Source: Candidatus Shapirobacteria bacterium (GTDB lineage Bacteria > Patescibacteriota > Microgenomatia > UBA12405). From it: 15,091 bases of DNA. Shown here piece by piece: positions 1 to 7,573 of the stretch. Made by a program: the position numbers and the translations under genes. The stretch covers positions 1 to 15,091 of the forward strand of contig QMND01000004.1 of the NCBI GenBank assembly GCA_003647605.1, written 5' to 3'. Position 1 is the stretch's first letter. Each line of letters starts with the position of its first letter. The notes below the pieces were generated by a model. The model saw only the letters and a list, made by a program, of their open reading frames with translations, was not told the origin of the DNA and did not search any database.

Positions 1-66
1 CATCAGAACTAAATCTAATCTAAAGAGATTAAACACTCAAATTTTTGATAAAATACTAGGAATCGT

Positions 67-1575
67 ATGAATAAAAATAGTCGTATTTATCGCTTTTGGG
101 AAATGTTGCCAGGTTTATTGGCATGGACAACCATTTTGTTTCCTATTATAGGTTCTTTTTTTTGCCCTGTTGCCGTTACTTATTTTGTTATTGCCTTTCT
201 TATTTATTGGCTATATCAATCTTTCCAATCAGCCATTTTAGCCGTCATTGGTTATTTTAAAATCAAAAAATATTCAGCCATAAATTGGCAAAAAAAGTTT
301 AATCAACAAAAAAACGAAAATTTCTTAAACTATTCAAAAATTAAACATGTCGTCATTATTTCCTCTTTTAAAGAACCAATTAAAGTTATTGATATGGCTA
401 TTGGTAGTTTGTCTAAACAAATAGATATCGACCTCAAAAAAATATTTATAGTTTTGGCCCAAGAAGGTCGAGCCGGTAAACAAAACAACCAAACTACTAA
501 AAAATATTTTGAAAACAAATACAAAGGTATCTTCGCTGATTTAGTTTTTACTGAACATCCTCCTGGTCTAGAAGGGGAGACGATTGGAAAACACAGCAAT
601 GAAGCTTGGGCAGCTAAATACTTCAAAAAAAACTATATCGACAAGAAAATTCAAAATCTTGATTTTGATCACACCACTCTGACTAGTTGCGACGTTGATA
701 CTATTTTTCACCCCAAATATTTTTCGGCCCTAACTTATTTTTTCGCCTCCGATCCCAATCGTTACTATCGTTTTTGGCAATCTCCCATTTTTTGGCATCA
801 TAACATTAACTCAGTTCCGGCTCCGATTCGGATTATTGGGACTATGGGTAATGTCATCCATATTGCCAATATCCAAGAACCAGATACTCTCTTTTTTAAT
901 TATTCTTGTTATTCGTCTTCTTATCGTCAAATTGATTCAGCCGGATATTGGGACTTAGATGTTATTCCTGAAGATTGGCACATCTTTTTGCAATCATTTT
1001 TCAGCAGTGGTGGCCGTAGCAGTGTTAATCCAATTTTTTTACCCACCGTTGTTGACGCTCCTGATGGTAAGGGGTATTTTGACGCTCTTAAAAATCGTTA
1101 CAACCAATGCCTTCGCCATGCTTGGGGGGCTACTGACATTGCTTATGCTATCGAACAATCCCGTCTCCATTCTGAAATACCGATTTTGACCCGTCTACTT
1201 CGTGTTTACAAACTTATTAAGACCCACATAATTTGGTCAAGCAATTGGTTTATTTTAACTCTAGGCACCAGTTTGCCAACCATTCTAAATCCTCGTTTTT
1301 TTCAAACTTCTTTTGGCTACAATTTACCTCGAATTGCCAATGTTATTTTGACTATTTGTCTTATTCCTTTGTTTGTTTTAATTGTCTTAGATTGGAAACT
1401 TAGGCCTAAAAGTAGTACTAAAGGCTTTAAAAACTTTTTCAAGAATTTTATCCAATGGCCATTGATGCCCATTGCCACTTTAACTATGGCTGTTTTACCA
1501 GGTCTTCATTCTCACACCCGTTTGCTATTTAACAAAAGACTAGAATATAAAACTACCACCAAAGATAAAAAGTAA
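67..1575 (+). CDS. membrane glycosyltransferase family 2 (cellulose-synthase-like)
   Basis: Predicted processive-type inner-membrane glycosyltransferase, probably using a nucleotide sugar for surface glycan synthesis; the actual sugar cannot be read from sequence. The 502-residue protein has N-terminal hydrophobic helices (about 15-65), a cytosolic GT-A domain (about 90-360) and C-terminal helices (about 385-485). Motifs seen: 'VVIISSFKEP' at the start of the GT-A fold, a DxD-type 'CDVD' (Asp209, Asp211), an acidic 'PEDW' (301-304) in the position of the acceptor-site TED/ED motif, and 'QCLRHAWG' (347-354), a variant of QxxRW with Gln347, Arg350 and Trp353. The start ATG is preceded by AGGA at 58-61, one of the few Shine-Dalgarno-like sites in the window. 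A TAAAAT at 49-54 could be a -10 box. The next gene starts 19 bp downstream, suggesting an operon of surface-glycan genes. Confidence 0.85.
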   Translation: MNKNSRIYRFWEMLPGLLAWTTILFPIIGSFFCPVAVTYFVIAFLIYWLYQSFQSAILAVIGYFKIKKYSAINWQKKFNQQKNENFLNYSKIKHVVIISSFKEPIKVIDMAIGSLSKQIDIDLKKIFIVLAQEGRAGKQNNQTTKKYFENKYKGIFADLVFTEHPPGLEGETIGKHSNEAWAAKYFKKNYIDKKIQNLDFDHTTLTSCDVDTIFHPKYFSALTYFFASDPNRYYRFWQSPIFWHHNINSVPAPIRIIGTMGNVIHIANIQEPDTLFFNYSCYSSSYRQIDSAGYWDLDVIPEDWHIFLQSFFSSGGRSSVNPIFLPTVVDAPDGKGYFDALKNRYNQCLRHAWGATDIAYAIEQSRLHSEIPILTRLLRVYKLIKTHIIWSSNWFILTLGTSLPTILNPRFFQTSFGYNLPRIANVILTICLIPLFVLIVLDWKLRPKSSTKGFKNFFKNFIQWPLMPIATLTMAVLPGLHSHTRLLFNKRLEYKTTTKDKK

Positions 1576-1594
1576 TATATAATCTTTTTAGATT

Positions 1595-3058
1595 ATGTCT
1601 AAGTTTAAATTTAAATCTGTCTTTACCTCTAATTCCTTTTTGTTTTTTTTATTCTTACTACATTTTTTTCTTAGGCTACCTTCTTTTTTCGAACCTCACC
1701 ACTATGCCGACGAAGACATTTATTTAACTTTGGGTATGGCCCTGCGTCGAGGTTTGTCTTTCTATAGAGATATCCACGACAACAAGCCTCCGGCTCTCTA
1801 TTTTTTAGCCTCTGTAGCCAGATCTGTGCCTGTCTTTAGAATAATTCTTTTTTTATGGAATTCTGTTTCTGTTTATTTTTTCTATCTAATTTCCAAAAAA
1901 CTTTTTAAATCACCGTTTCTTTATAAATTTTCAGCTGTCCTTTTTACCATATTATCAACTATTCCTCTCCTAGAAGGTCAAATCTCTAATGGTGAAATCT
2001 TTATGATTATGCCAGCTATAGTGGCTATTTATTTGGTTTTATCTAAAAGCAAAAAGTTCTTTTTGATCGGGCTCTTGTTTTCCTTATCCTTTCTTTTTAA
2101 AGTACCCATTGCTTTCGATTTTTTGGCTCTAATGCTTTATTTTACTTTTTTCCAAGCCAACTCTTTTAAATCTTTACTATCTAAACTTTTTTCTAAAAAA
2201 GTTATTTTTATTCTTCTATTTTTTACTATTCCCATAATTATTAGTATTCTTTATTATTGTTTAATTGGAGCTGGTTCAGCCTATGTTAAGGCGGCTCTAA
2301 TGCAAAATGTTGGTTATTTGTCTTCGTGGGAAGGCTATCATTTACCTTTTTACAAATCAGGTTTAATTCAGCGCTTTTTCTTTTTGTCTGTTATTTTAGG
2401 CCTTCTTTTTGCCTACAGAAATCGTCTCAATAAAAAATTTCTTTTTTTCTATATCTATTTTACCACCGCTCTTTTTGGCAGTCTTTTGTCCGGTCGTCCC
2501 TATCCTCATTATTTGATCCAGTTGCTTCCAGCCTTTGTTATTCTTTTTGCTCTTCTTTTGTCTTCCAAAAGCAAGCTTGTTGATCGCTTGATTATTATTT
2601 TCTTATTCTTTGTTACAACCATTTCTCTTTTTAAGTATAAGTTCTGGTATTATCCTTCTTTGTCATATTATAAAAACTTTTTAAAATACAGTCTTCGTTT
2701 GCAAAATAAAGAGGATTATTGGAACTATTGGGGTTCTTATGTTGCCTATAATTACCAAACAGGACAATATATTCACCAACACACAAACAAAAAAGATAAA
2801 ATCTTCGTCTGGGGGACTGAACCATCAATTTATCTTATTTCTAAAAGATTGCCGTTAGGTAAATATACAGTTGCTTATCATATCAAAGATTTTCACGCTT
2901 CTACTTCAACTATTAACAAAATCAAAGCTCGCCTGCCTAAATATATTATTTATATTAAAGGTCAACACCCTTCATTTCCCCAACTTGATTCTTTTGTGAA
3001 TACCTATTATTCTTTTCAACAAGTTTTTGGTAATAATCTTATTTTTGAGTTAAGATAA
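1595..3058 (+). CDS. GT-C fold membrane glycosyltransferase (GT39/ArnT/PMT-like)
   Basis: Polytopic 487-residue membrane protein resembling polyprenyl-phosphate-sugar-dependent glycosyltransferases (PMT/ArnT/'RgtABCD-like'). The diagnostic N-terminal loop is visible: 'YADEDIYL' (Asp39, Glu40, Asp41; the acidic pair of the first external loop), followed by 'G.ALRRGLSFYRDIHDNKPP' (residues 47-66). That spacing of acidic pair, short helix, '(L/F)YRD..DNKPP' is typical of bacterial members. At least nine hydrophobic segments follow, then a soluble tail (about 380-487) rich in Tyr and Lys. Such enzymes take sugar from a lipid carrier, which fits a neighbouring WecA-like transferase that would make a lipid-linked sugar. 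The specific donor and acceptor are unknown. The start codon lies inside a small inverted repeat (1579-1596). The next gene starts 3 bp after the stop. Confidence 0.8.
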   Translation: MSKFKFKSVFTSNSFLFFLFLLHFFLRLPSFFEPHHYADEDIYLTLGMALRRGLSFYRDIHDNKPPALYFLASVARSVPVFRIILFLWNSVSVYFFYLISKKLFKSPFLYKFSAVLFTILSTIPLLEGQISNGEIFMIMPAIVAIYLVLSKSKKFFLIGLLFSLSFLFKVPIAFDFLALMLYFTFFQANSFKSLLSKLFSKKVIFILLFFTIPIIISILYYCLIGAGSAYVKAALMQNVGYLSSWEGYHLPFYKSGLIQRFFFLSVILGLLFAYRNRLNKKFLFFYIYFTTALFGSLLSGRPYPHYLIQLLPAFVILFALLLSSKSKLVDRLIIIFLFFVTTISLFKYKFWYYPSLSYYKNFLKYSLRLQNKEDYWNYWGSYVAYNYQTGQYIHQHTNKKDKIFVWGTEPSIYLISKRLPLGKYTVAYHIKDFHASTSTINKIKARLPKYIIYIKGQHPSFPQLDSFVNTYYSFQQVFGNNLIFELR

Positions 3059-3061
3059 ACC

Positions 3062-3442
3062 GTGCTAAGCTTCAAACATCTAATTAAAACTTTATCGGAC
3101 TTTGGTTCATATTGGCAACGCAAACAAAACAGACAAATTCTTAAATGGAACTTTTTGTTAATTGTGGTCCAACCTGTTTTAATTTTTTATTATAAAAATC
3201 AATTGCCACCTCAAGTGCCATTATTCTACAGTCTACCTTGGGGTGCCTGTCAGTTAGCTAACCAATCTTTCCTTTTTTTATTACCAGTTTTTTCGCTTTT
3301 AGTCTTGCTTTTCAACACCCTATTGGCTACATTTTTTAATATCAAATCTCTTCTTTTATCTCACATACTCAATATCTCCTCCTTACTTTTTGCCATTTTT
3401 TCCCTTTTTGCCTTATCTCAAATTATTTTTTTATTAATTTAA
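3062..3442 (+). CDS. small conserved-type membrane protein, function unknown
   Basis: A 126-residue protein with three hydrophobic segments (about 27-43, 68-92 and 97-125) and a basic N-terminus (residues 4-26), so probably a membrane protein with the N-terminus inside. Between the first two helices is 'PPQVPLFYSLPWG' (49-61), a motif I associate with small uncharacterised membrane proteins of CPR bacteria; it loosely recalls the 'LP..IP.H' loop of DUF1648 proteins, but I would not assign it there. Translation has to start at GTG 3062, because there is no other in-frame Met codon. The start is 3 bp after the upstream stop and the stop is 4 bp before the next ATG, so it is almost certainly cotranscribed and probably translationally coupled with the flanking glycan genes. 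Confidence 0.65.
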   Translation: MLSFKHLIKTLSDFGSYWQRKQNRQILKWNFLLIVVQPVLIFYYKNQLPPQVPLFYSLPWGACQLANQSFLFLLPVFSLLVLLFNTLLATFFNIKSLLLSHILNISSLLFAIFSLFALSQIIFLLI

Positions 3443-3446
3443 AAAA

Positions 3447-4537
3447 ATGTTTCTAAATTTTTATCTATCAATTGCCTTATCTTTTTTTATTGCCTTTAGT
3501 TTAACCCCTTTAGTTAAAAATTTTTTTATTAAAAAAGGCTGGATTGAAAACATATTTCTTAAACAAAAGAAAAGCCACAATGCTACCGCTAGCCGTTCTG
3601 CCCCTCGAGGTGGTGGACTTCCAATTTTTTTTGCCATCCTTATTAATAGTCTTGTTTTTTTGCCTATTGATAAACATATTTTAGCTATACTTCTAGCCTC
3701 TTTTGTAGTTTTACTTGTTGGTCTTTGGGACGATATCAAAGACATTAGCCCTCGTTTTCGTTTTTTAACTAATATTTTGGTAGCTGTTATAATTGTTGCC
3801 TCTGGGATTGGTATTTCTTTTGTTTCTAATCCTTTTGGGGGAATTATCGACTTGTCTTTTTTGAGAATTGACTTTAATTTTTTTGGACCTCATTCAATTT
3901 GGTTAATATCTGACTTGTTAGCCATTTTTTGGATTGTTTTTTTATAAACATTGTCGGTTGGTCAGCTGGTATTGAAGGTCAATTACCAGGTTTTGTGGCT
4001 ATTTCTGCTTTTTTTATTGCTATTTTGGCTCTAAAACATTCTTTTGATATTACCCAATGGCCAGTCATTATTTTGGCTGGTTCGGTAGTTGGAGCCTATT
4101 TAGCCCTTCTTCGCTTTAATTTTTTTCCTCAACAAATTCAAGCAGGTTACAGTGCTAAAAGTTTAGCTGGCTTTTTTCTTTCCCTTCTGTCAATTTTATC
4201 GGGAGCTAAATTAGCCACTTTACTTTTTATTCTAGCTGTTCCCTTTGCTGATGCTGTTTTTGTCATTTTAAAAAGGCTTTTTTCTGGTCATTCTATCTTT
4301 ATTTCAGACGGTCAACATTTTCATCACCACTTACTTGAGTTGGGTTGGTCCAGACAACAAATTGCTATTTTATATTGGTCTTTCTCCCTTTTGTTTGGGA
4401 TTTTATCACTTGTTTTAAATAGTTGGCAAAAATTTCTTGTCCTAATTATTCTGTTTTCTTTTCTTTTTCTTTTGATTTTCCAAGTTTCTCGGCATACTTC
4501 GAAGAAATCCAACCCACCTTTCCATTCTCAAAATTAA
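3447..4537 (+). CDS. WecA/TagO/MraY-like polyprenyl-phosphate sugar-1-phosphate transferase, interrupted by a -1 frameshift
   Basis: Two reading frames together give one normal-length (about 363 residues) polytopic transferase: 3447-3947 carries the N-terminal half and the frame from about 3929 to 4537 the C-terminal half. Family marks: 'PRGGGLPIF' in the first cytoplasmic loop, 'LWDDIKDISPRFR' (the DDxxD region), and in the second frame the His-rich 'HFHHHLLELGWS' loop that follows the Asp-containing 'PFADAVFVILKRLFSGHS'. The first frame ends '...FWIVFL' then TAA; the second continues 'INIVGWSAG', exactly joining a conserved helix. The break lies in a run of seven T (3937-3943). Two usual acidic sites look changed: the DGxDG motif reads 'AGIEG' and the GDSGS position reads 'GYSAKS'. 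So it is either a lineage-specific variant, a decayed gene, a sequencing indel, or a gene using recoding. The 3' end overlaps the opposite gene by 92 bp. Confidence 0.75.
3938..3947 (+). other. slippery heptamer T TTT TTA followed directly by in-frame TAA
   Basis: In the 5' frame the codons are GTT TTT TTA TAA. The heptamer T TTT TTA (3938-3944) is in the phase needed for simultaneous -1 slippage of two tRNAs, and it is the same heptamer used at the HIV-1 gag-pol site. After a -1 slip the next codons are ATA AAC ATT GTC, which gives '..IVFLINIVGW..' with no residue lost or gained. A hairpin with ten pairs and one bulge lies at 3966-3989 but starts 21 nt downstream, farther than the usual 5-9 nt, and no upstream Shine-Dalgarno-like stimulator is apparent. 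Confidence 0.4.
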
Positions 4538-5291
4538 TTTGAAACCATTCATCTTTTTCTTCTATCAATTCGTATTCTTTACCAACATCTACCTTGGCTA
4601 TTTCAGTAAAGCTACTGGCAGGTCCTTGTCTAACTCTCAACCAACCAGTTCCCGTTTCTTTAATTTTTACTTTAGTAATTTCTTTTTCTTGTCTTTTTTC
4701 TATCTCTCCTCTTATTTCTTGATTGTTCTCTTTTGTTTTTCTTTTAGCCAATTTGACATTTGTTACCAATTGAAAACCTTTTACAAATTTAAGTAACAAT
4801 ATTTTCTTTTCGTAACCAGGAAAGGAAATATTTACCTGAGCATCTCCTTCTTCAATTTTCCTTATTTTAGCTGGTGAATAATCTCTAACCTGCCCATCAA
4901 TTACGATTATTGAATCATTAGGTTTAACATTTACAATTAAAGAAGCCTCGTCTTTTTTGTTAACTTTTTCCATTGTCAGAATATAACCAGAGCTATCATT
5001 TTCATTTTTCCCAAATTTCCAATTTACCACAGTTGTGGTTGACTGATTTAGATCGACTTCTTTTTCCCAATCCTTTAATTCCTTATCTTCTGGAACCAGC
5101 TTTAACAACAATTTTCTTCTTTTTAGAGATTTATTAATATAGGGAGTAGTTCCTGCTTGCTTACCGTCTATAAATACTTTTGCATCAGGAATAGTTCTAA
5201 TCTCTATGGCCATTTTTCTTTTATCCAAATCGCAACCAGATAAAAACAAACCCGACAATAACAAAATAACCAAACAAAGTTTCTTTCTCAT
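4446..5291 (-). CDS. lipoprotein with two PEGA-type domains and a C-terminal bacterial SH3 domain
   Basis: Secreted, lipid-anchored surface protein of 281 residues. A signal peptide with lipobox 'LSGC' (Cys20) opens the protein. Two PEGA-like beta domains follow: about 28-95 ('AKVFIDGKQAGTTPY', residues 37-51) and about 115-180 ('IIVIDGQVRDYSPAKI'). Then comes a charged linker (about 183-205, Lys/Glu rich) and an SH3b domain (about 208-268) with 'WLRVRQGPASSFTEIA' and 'GWISSKYAEKL', the typical start and end of SH3_3-type domains. SH3b domains commonly bind peptidoglycan or peptide stems, so a cell-wall-linked role is likely; there is no catalytic domain. It is the last gene of the gap cluster, 21 bp after the LOG gene. 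The Lys/Glu tail beyond the SH3 domain is encoded antisense to the last helix of the transferase gene. Confidence 0.8.
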   Translation of the reverse strand: MRKKLCLVILLLSGLFLSGCDLDKRKMAIEIRTIPDAKVFIDGKQAGTTPYINKSLKRRKLLLKLVPEDKELKDWEKEVDLNQSTTTVVNWKFGKNENDSSGYILTMEKVNKKDEASLIVNVKPNDSIIVIDGQVRDYSPAKIRKIEEGDAQVNISFPGYEKKILLLKFVKGFQLVTNVKLAKRKTKENNQEIRGEIEKRQEKEITKVKIKETGTGWLRVRQGPASSFTEIAKVDVGKEYELIEEKDEWFQINFENGKVGWISSKYAEKLGKSKEKEKKTE

Positions 5292-5312
5292 TTCTCAATT
5301 ATATACAATTGT

Positions 5313-5885
5313 TTAAGCAGATAGATTATCCAAAATCTTTTTTACCTTAAACTTTTGCCATGCTATTGTGTAAACATTTTTTTCTTTTTGATCAATTACT
5401 AAATTGTTTACTATGGACTTAATAATTTTTTTCCAAAATTTACCAAAAAAGATAACAGGCTTATGATGTCCATAATTTAATTTTGCCATTCCCCACACCA
5501 TTCCCATTTCTGACAGCGTTCCAGTTCCGCCCTTAAATATAACAAAAGCGTCTGATAACTCCACCAATTTTTTAACTCTATCCTCATAATTAGATTCAGA
5601 GTATTTTTTATCAGCCAAATCAGCATTTTCTTTCAATTCTCCCTCATAGTTAGCTGATTTTTCACCCCTATCCCAAGTTACTATTTCTACTTGTCCTCCA
5701 GACTGTTTAGCGCCTAAAGTGCTAGCCAGCATAACTCCTGGACCGCCCCCATTGACAATAATATAACCACAGCTGGCTAACAACCTAGCCACTTCAAAAG
5801 CATTTCGATAATGTTGGCTGTTTTGTTTAGCATCAGCATCTCCAAAAAAAGCCACTTTTTTTATTTTTCTAGTTGTTTTGATCAT
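5313..5885 (-). CDS. LOG-family (Rossmann-fold, lysine-decarboxylase-like) nucleotide-binding protein
   Basis: A 190-residue protein of the LOG/TIGR00730-type superfamily, whose studied members cleave nucleoside 5'-monophosphates to base and ribose 5-phosphate. Seen: 'VAFFGDA' (first beta strand and phosphate loop), 'VNGGGPGVM' (44-52), the catalytic-type Arg103 in 'YEDRVKKL', and 'KGGTGTLSE' (118-126), the counterpart of PGGxGTxxE with the leading Pro replaced by Lys and with Glu126 kept. Arg103 and Glu126 being present argues for an active enzyme; the substrate is unknown. The ATG at 5885 lies inside the 3' end of the epimerase gene (17-bp overlap) and no Shine-Dalgarno sequence is seen, so translation is probably coupled. 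No other Met could start the Rossmann fold. Confidence 0.8.
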   Translation of the reverse strand: MIKTTRKIKKVAFFGDADAKQNSQHYRNAFEVARLLASCGYIIVNGGGPGVMLASTLGAKQSGGQVEIVTWDRGEKSANYEGELKENADLADKKYSESNYEDRVKKLVELSDAFVIFKGGTGTLSEMGMVWGMAKLNYGHHKPVIFFGKFWKKIIKSIVNNLVIDQKEKNVYTIAWQKFKVKKILDNLSA

Positions 5886-6492
5886 TTATTATTTTAATAT
5901 AATTTCGACCACTATAAATTATGTCGACGCCCATTTTTTCTAATTTCTCAACCTTCTCTAGGCCAACCCCACCGTCTATGCCAATTTTAAATTTTAGACT
6001 TTTTGTTTGCCTTAGTTCTTTTAATTTTTTTAATTTTTCCCAAATTTTTTCGTCAAAATTAAAATTTTCAAAACCAGATTTTCTAGCCAACAACAAAACC
6101 ACATCTAAATCTTTTGGTAAAACCCCTTCAATTTTAGTTTCGATATCAAAAGCCAAACCGACTTCCATATTATTGTCTTTAACCATGTTTACAAAATCAT
6201 TTCTATCACCCATCATTTCTACTTGTCCTATCAATCTATTGGCATCTACAAAATTACATTTCCCAATCCATTTAATCGGTTCTTTTACCATCAGATGAAT
6301 ATCTAACAACAATTCTCTTTTTAGATCTTTTTCTAGTCGATTTAGTAATTCTAACTCGAAACTTTTTCCATAAGAAAACTTACCGTCTATCACATCGATT
6401 TGTATCCATCTACTCAAACCTCCTATCTTTTCCAAACGCTCTTCGACTAAATCAAAATTTTTTTCTAATACAGTTGGAATTATTTGCAACAT
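5869..6492 (-). CDS. rpe: divergent ribulose-phosphate 3-epimerase family protein
   Basis: TIM-barrel protein of 207 residues aligned by eye to ribulose-5-phosphate 3-epimerase (interconverts ribulose 5-phosphate and xylulose 5-phosphate in the pentose phosphate pathway). Seen: 'IIPTVLEKNF' (for IAPSILSADF), 'WIQIDVIDGKF' (29-39, for WIHVDVMDGHF), 'LDIHLMVKEP' (63-72), 'GLAFDIETK' (112-120) and 'IGIDGGV' (170-176). Of the four metal ligands of the family, Asp33, His66 and Asp173 are present, but the first His is Gln31. The 'PGFGGQ.F' phosphate loop is not preserved (instead 'SGFENFNF'). Function as an epimerase is therefore likely but not certain; another phosphosugar isomerase role is possible. 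It starts 3 bp after gap and overlaps the LOG gene, so it is in the gap operon. An AGGA lies 12 nt before the ATG. Confidence 0.7.
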   Translation of the reverse strand: MLQIIPTVLEKNFDLVEERLEKIGGLSRWIQIDVIDGKFSYGKSFELELLNRLEKDLKRELLLDIHLMVKEPIKWIGKCNFVDANRLIGQVEMMGDRNDFVNMVKDNNMEVGLAFDIETKIEGVLPKDLDVVLLLARKSGFENFNFDEKIWEKLKKLKELRQTKSLKFKIGIDGGVGLEKVEKLEKMGVDIIYSGRNYIKIINDQNN

Positions 6493-6495
6493 TTT

Positions 6496-7527
6496 TTATT
6501 TTCCTATATATATGGCCATTTCTACTAAACGGCAAGCATAGCCATACTCGTTGTCATACCAAGCGCCAATGGAAACCATATCATCACTGACCACTTGGGT
6601 CATTTGACTGTCAATAATAACCGAAGCTGAATTACCGACAATATCGGAAGAAACTAGAGGTTCATAGGATACTTTTAATTTACCGACTAGTTGTTGAGAA
6701 ACAGCCGCTTCTTCAAAAATATGAACGACTTCTTCAATAGTACTTTTGCGGACCAGTTTGAAAGTCAATTGAGAGTAAGAACCTGTAGCTACTGGAACTC
6801 TAATAGCTCGACCGGCAAATCTACCATCAACTTGAGGGTAGACTTTGACAACAGCTTTGGCAGCGCCAGTAGTAGTTGGGACGATATTTAAGGCTCCAGC
6901 CCTAGCTCGGCGTAAATCTTTGTGGCTACCGTCGACCAGATTTTGATTGGCCGTATAAGCGTGAATAGTGGTCAAAACCCCCTCTTGAAAACCAATATTT
7001 TCATCAATTAATTTGACAATTGGGGCTACACAATTGGTGGTGCAAGAACCGTTGGAAATTAATTGTTGGCCTTTATAATCTTGCTGATTGACTCCTAAAA
7101 CAAAAAGTGGAATTTGATTATCTTTAGCTGGGGCGCTTAGAATCACTTTTTTGGCCCCAGACTTAATATGTCCCATGGCTCTCATATCTCTAAAAACCCC
7201 AGTACATTCCAAAACAATATCAACTCCATATTTTTTCCAACCAATTTTTTTAGGATCTCTTTCGGCTAAAACAGATATCTGTTTGTCTCCGACTTCCAAT
7301 CTGCCAATTTCACCACTTTTTTGTGGTGGCTGAGCTTTGACCATAAAAGGCATACGACCATAAACTGAATCGTATTTAAAAAGATGGACAATACCTTTAA
7401 TATCCATTGATCCACTGGTGTTAATGGCCACGATTTCGACATCGTATTTTTCCAATAATATAACTCTAAGAGCCATTGAACCAACACGACCAAAACCATT
7501 GATGGCGATTCTGATTTTTTTATCCAT
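6496..7527 (-). CDS. gap: glyceraldehyde-3-phosphate dehydrogenase
   Basis: Phosphorylating GAPDH, 343 residues (usual family length about 330-340), converting glyceraldehyde 3-phosphate to 1,3-bisphosphoglycerate in glycolysis. Seen: 'INGFGRVG' dinucleotide loop (9-16), 'SNGSCTTNC' with catalytic Cys162, 'IHAYT' with His189, 'RRARAGALNIVPTTTGAAKA' (206-225) and 'WYDNEYGYACR' near the C-terminus. The residue after 'AIN', normally the Asp that binds the adenosine ribose of NAD, is Thr37 ('AINTSGS'), so NADP use or dual specificity is possible. It is the first gene of a four-gene minus-strand cluster (gap, rpe-like, LOG, lipoprotein). A TATGAT box ends 5 nt before the ATG, suggesting a leaderless transcript. 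The region is more GC-rich than its neighbours, as expected for a highly expressed gene. Confidence 0.96.
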   Translation of the reverse strand: MDKKIRIAINGFGRVGSMALRVILLEKYDVEIVAINTSGSMDIKGIVHLFKYDSVYGRMPFMVKAQPPQKSGEIGRLEVGDKQISVLAERDPKKIGWKKYGVDIVLECTGVFRDMRAMGHIKSGAKKVILSAPAKDNQIPLFVLGVNQQDYKGQQLISNGSCTTNCVAPIVKLIDENIGFQEGVLTTIHAYTANQNLVDGSHKDLRRARAGALNIVPTTTGAAKAVVKVYPQVDGRFAGRAIRVPVATGSYSQLTFKLVRKSTIEEVVHIFEEAAVSQQLVGKLKVSYEPLVSSDIVGNSASVIIDSQMTQVVSDDMVSIGAWYDNEYGYACRLVEMAIYIGK

Positions 7528-7532
7528 AGTTA

Positions 7533-7538
7533 ATCATA
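7533..7538 (-). promoter_or_regulatory. putative -10 box of gap, 5 nt before the start codon
   Basis: Reading the minus strand, TATGAT is followed by TAACT and then the gap ATG. A -10 box in this position would start transcription at or next to the ATG. No good -35 hexamer is seen at 16-18 bp. Confidence 0.4.
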
Positions 7539-7573
7539 GAACATTTTGGCTGGTGTGGATATATGGAAGAATT

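Noticed and set aside
330..626. Minus-strand open frame inside the GT2 gene
   Set aside because: Shadow of a well-supported gene; composition and lack of motif give no support.
3929..4537. Second half of the transferase as an independent gene starting at TTG 3929
   Set aside because: No Shine-Dalgarno sequence or promoter, it starts in mid-helix of the family, and the upstream frame supplies the missing half. It is treated as one frameshifted gene.
4539..4796. Open frame on the plus strand (85 codons) after the transferase gene
   Set aside because: It is antisense to the lipoprotein SH3/linker region and its Phe/Ser-rich translation is what Lys/Glu-rich coding gives on the other strand; no family signal.
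5921..6298. Plus-strand open frame of 125 codons inside the epimerase gene
   Set aside because: Antisense shadow: the epimerase motifs on the minus strand are clear, while this translation is low-complexity Ser/Phe/Pro.
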